Shown piece by piece: positions 38,133 to 40,475 of a DNA stretch of 40,475 nt. Positions within the stretch are counted from its first letter, which is position 1, and every line of letters begins with the position of its first letter. The stretch comes from UBA6109 sp964506465 (lineage in GTDB: Bacteria > Desulfobacterota > Syntrophia > Syntrophales > UBA6109): the NCBI GenBank assembly GCA_964506465.1, contig CAZDLM010000020.1:1-40475 (forward strand), given 5' to 3'. Position numbers and translations under genes: made by a program. Under the pieces are notes generated by a model. That model was not told the origin of the DNA. It did not search any database and saw only the letters and a list, made by a program, of their open reading frames with translations.

Positions 38133-40475
38133 TCAGGCCATTTCCTCTATGGCCCGCATTCTTTCCGTCAGGCGCTTCCGCGAGACCGGAAAGGCCGTCT
38201 TGAGTTCCTGTGCGTGAAGCGAAACCCTGTATTCCTCCACCATCCAGCGGAATTCCTCGACCGCCGCCTTTCTTTCGCCGGAAGTTTCCGGCCCGCCGTC
38301 CGCTGATTCCTTTTCATAGAATTCGAGAAAAGGCCGGATCTCTTCCTCGCGCAGGCGGTCCCTTTCGAGGTTTGCCAAGCCGCGTTCCGCGCGAACGGCT
38401 AGGGCCTTGAGATAGCGGGCGAGATGCTGAAGCCTGTCCCGGTCGTAACGGAGAAGAAAATCCGCCGGAACGAGGCGCTCCTTCTCCCGTTGCAGGGTCT
38501 GGATGAACAGGAGCTCCGTCCTGTGAAAACGATGGGTTCCTTCCAGTTTCCGCAGAAGCTCGTGCGTCTCGAAATGGGCGCGAACTACGGGTCCGGCCAG
38601 ACGCAACACCTCCTGCCCGTAGGAAAGGATCCTCTTCTTTGCCTTCTCGCCGTGCTGGTGAAACATCTTGTCAGATCGAATGTCGCAATAAAACAGCTCA
38701 TGCAACACTTTATCGTAGATCGCCTTTTCGATGGCGCCGGCCCCAAAGACCGCAGCCATCTTCTTTTCGTCGGCGGGGATGGCGATGGCCTTCTTCAGGT
38801 GCGCGAGAATCTCCCGGAAACGGAAGGCGTATAATTTCATGACGCCCAGGGGGTGGCTGGCCCGCGCTTCCTCAGCGGTTTGGAAGAGCCGCAGGGAAAC
38901 GCGATCGTCCTCGGCCGCAAGGCCGGGATAGGCCAAAGCCTCCCAGCCGCTCTCTCCCTTCAGCGGAACGGAATCCGGAAGCTCGCCGACCGTCCAATCA
39001 CGAAGGTCCTCCCTTTCCCAGGCGGACCGTGCGGCGGCATACGCCCGCGATTGAAGGTCCGCGGCCAAATCCTGCTGCAGCCGCTTGACGTTTTCTCCTG
39101 ATGCGAGAACGCGGTTCCGCTCATCGACGACGGAAAAGTGCATCTGCAGGCGATCCTCGGTCTTCATCTCACGCCAGATTCCGGGAGGGACCTGCAGGCC
39201 GAAGCGGCGGGACAGAAAGTGCGCCAGCCGCGGCGCTGGGGGACCGTCCGCGTCGGCCAGTTCCCGGAGTACGATTTCCGTCGTTTCGGCAAGCGGTTGC
39301 AGCTTCCGGCGGTATTCCTTGGGAAGGGCTTTGAGCATCGCGGCGATCTTCTCCCTTCGGAGACCCGGGACGAGGTTCTCGATCTTTTCCGGTTCGACCG
39401 CCGCCAGAGAGGGGACGGGGATGAGCATGGTGACGCCGTCGTCCGCCGCGCCGGGTTCGAAACGGTACGTCAAGCGGACGGACCCGTCGCCGAGAGCCGC
39501 CTCGTCCGGGAACAGCTCCAGCCGCTCCTGTTCCGGGTCTTTGCGAAGCAGATCCTCGTCGCTCATGCGGAGAAAGGCGTCGCCGCCCCGCTCCCGGATC
39601 GTCTTCCCCAGCGTCTTCATGTCGAAGATGGCCGGGATTCTGGTTTCATAGAATGAGAAGATGCGCTCGTCGTCCGTCAGGAGATCGCGACGGCGGAGTT
39701 TGTTCTCCATGGTGCGGACGCGTTCAATTTGTGCGAGGTTGTGCGCGAGGAACGGGGGATGCCGGCGGATCTCCCCCTCCATCAACGCCGAACGGATGAA
39801 CACCCTTCCGGCTTCTTCGGGGTTGATCCTCCCGTAGGAAACCGTGCGGCCGGGAACGATGAGCAGACTGAACAGGCTGACCCTTTCCGTGGCCACGACC
39901 TGTTCCCGCGAGACGTCCCAGCGCGGTTCCGAGTAGGAGGCTCGGCACAGATCGCCGGCGATCTCTTCGAGCCAGTCGCTGCGGATGTTGGCTGCGGTCC
40001 TTGCAAAGAGGCGGGAGGTCTCGACCATTTCGGCCGCCACGATCCACTCCCCGCCGCGGTTGAAAATCGCCGAGGCGGGATGGAGGAAAACCGCCTTGCC
40101 CCTGGCGGACGTGTAGAGGTTCTTTTCCTTTTTGCAGGCGATCTGGGAGAGGCAGCCGCTGAGAACGGCCCGGTGGATTCGATCGGGGAGGTCGGCGTCG
40201 GATCCGCCTCCGGAGGGAGCCGGGCGGCCGGAAGCCTCGATAACCTTCTCGCGGATCTGCCCGTGCACGTCGCACCATTCCTTCATTCTGCGGAAGGAGA
40301 GGAAATATTCCCGGCAGAATCTGCGCAGGGCGTTCTGCGAGCGGAGGCGTTTGCGGGCGTCGTGATATTGCCGCCACAGATTCAGGAAGGTCAGGAAATC
40401 CGATCCGGAGTCTGCGAACAGCGCGTGCACGCGGTCGGCCTCTTTGGCCTCTTCCAGCGGCCTTTCGCGGGGATC
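38133..40475 (-). CDS. hrpA: HrpA-type ATP-dependent RNA helicase, C-terminal part (cut by window edge)
   Basis: The frame is open to the right edge and gives 780 residues of a protein expected to be about 1,300. The visible part begins DPRERPLEEAKEADR, then SDFLTFLNLWRQYHDA, typical of the region after the helicase core in HrpA; most of the rest belongs to the DUF3418 domain (LPKEYRRKLQPLAE, ending ALEEMA-like RAIEEMA). The DEAH helicase motifs lie outside. HrpA is a bacterial RNA helicase linked to mRNA and fimbrial RNA processing and to rescue of stalled ribosomes. The 3' end converges with the DUF4384 gene over 45 bases. Confidence 0.93.
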   Translation of the reverse strand, partial: DPRERPLEEAKEADRVHALFADSGSDFLTFLNLWRQYHDARKRLRSQNALRRFCREYFLSFRRMKEWCDVHGQIREKVIEASGRPAPSGGGSDADLPDRIHRAVLSGCLSQIACKKEKNLYTSARGKAVFLHPASAIFNRGGEWIVAAEMVETSRLFARTAANIRSDWLEEIAGDLCRASYSEPRWDVSREQVVATERVSLFSLLIVPGRTVSYGRINPEEAGRVFIRSALMEGEIRRHPPFLAHNLAQIERVRTMENKLRRRDLLTDDERIFSFYETRIPAIFDMKTLGKTIRERGGDAFLRMSDEDLLRKDPEQERLELFPDEAALGDGSVRLTYRFEPGAADDGVTMLIPVPSLAAVEPEKIENLVPGLRREKIAAMLKALPKEYRRKLQPLAETTEIVLRELADADGPPAPRLAHFLSRRFGLQVPPGIWREMKTEDRLQMHFSVVDERNRVLASGENVKRLQQDLAADLQSRAYAAARSAWEREDLRDWTVGELPDSVPLKGESGWEALAYPGLAAEDDRVSLRLFQTAEEARASHPLGVMKLYAFRFREILAHLKKAIAIPADEKKMAAVFGAGAIEKAIYDKVLHELFYCDIRSDKMFHQHGEKAKKRILSYGQEVLRLAGPVVRAHFETHELLRKLEGTHRFHRTELLFIQTLQREKERLVPADFLLRYDRDRLQHLARYLKALAVRAERGLANLERDRLREEEIRPFLEFYEKESADGGPETSGERKAAVEEFRWMVEEYRVSLHAQELKTAFPVSRKRLTERMRAIEEMA

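Noticed and set aside
1..40475. Mobile elements, phage genes or CRISPR arrays
   Set aside because: No transposase, integrase, phage structural gene or regularly spaced repeat array was seen; the only mobile-like item is the non-coding element at 18994.

Overview
The window is GC-rich, densely packed bacterial chromosome. It looks like a strict or facultative anaerobe of the Desulfobacterota (former Deltaproteobacteria), probably close to Syntrophales/Syntrophaceae. This is inferred from gene content: an ADP-forming acyl-CoA synthetase next to an acetyl-CoA hydrolase/transferase, class 1B PyrD with PyrK, a partial mannose-type PTS beside a GNAT gene, NosL-like and Cys-rich exported proteins, and several universal stress proteins. 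No taxonomic marker gene is present, so the placement is not certain. There is no IS element, phage gene or CRISPR array. Several genes start with TTG or GTG.

Left part (1-17,000, almost all on the minus strand). A four-gene operon reads from a near-consensus promoter at 5,724: a CoA-transferase/hydrolase fused to a GNAT domain, an ADP-forming acyl-CoA synthetase, a BioD-like/DRTGG protein, and a phosphohexomutase cut by the window edge. Next come a HAD phosphatase with a class I aminotransferase, a NUDIX hydrolase with a YheT-like alpha/beta hydrolase, an SLC13-type permease, a pair of exported Cys-containing proteins (a tandem NosL-like protein and a tandem CxC protein), tRNA-Met(CAT) with its terminator, an exported TolB-N/FG-GAP-like protein, and a YdcF-like protein with a nitroreductase.

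Middle (17,000-31,500). purB and a lipoprotein are followed by a 122-bp inverted-repeat element with a partial second copy. nadB and tsaD diverge from face-to-face promoters with overlapping -10 boxes; tsaD leads a tight run with a DUF2062 membrane protein, rsmA and a DUF1460 amidase-like gene. On the minus strand there is a two-gene unit of unknown function (a GNAT fused to a DUF4922/HIT-like nucleotidyltransferase, plus a two-domain glycosyltransferase), then aat, panB and a DUF2520 dehydrogenase. The DUF2520-panB unit has a structured leader ending in an intrinsic terminator, a good candidate for pantothenate-linked attenuation.

Right part (30,100-40,475). A PAS-PAS-LuxR regulator precedes a stress cassette (UspA, DUF3303-like, a 60-aa helical protein, UspA) closed by a terminator. 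A second operon carries mannose-family PTS EIIA, EIIB and EIIC (no EIID), rimI, pyrK, pyrD and an exported DUF4384 protein. The window ends inside an HrpA-type helicase gene on the minus strand.

The parts most worth pursuing are the GNAT-DUF4922/glycosyltransferase unit, the pantothenate leader, the short promoter-terminator transcript at 9,605-9,703, the tandem Cys-motif secreted pair, and the GNAT/CoA-transferase arrangement beside the acyl-CoA synthetase.
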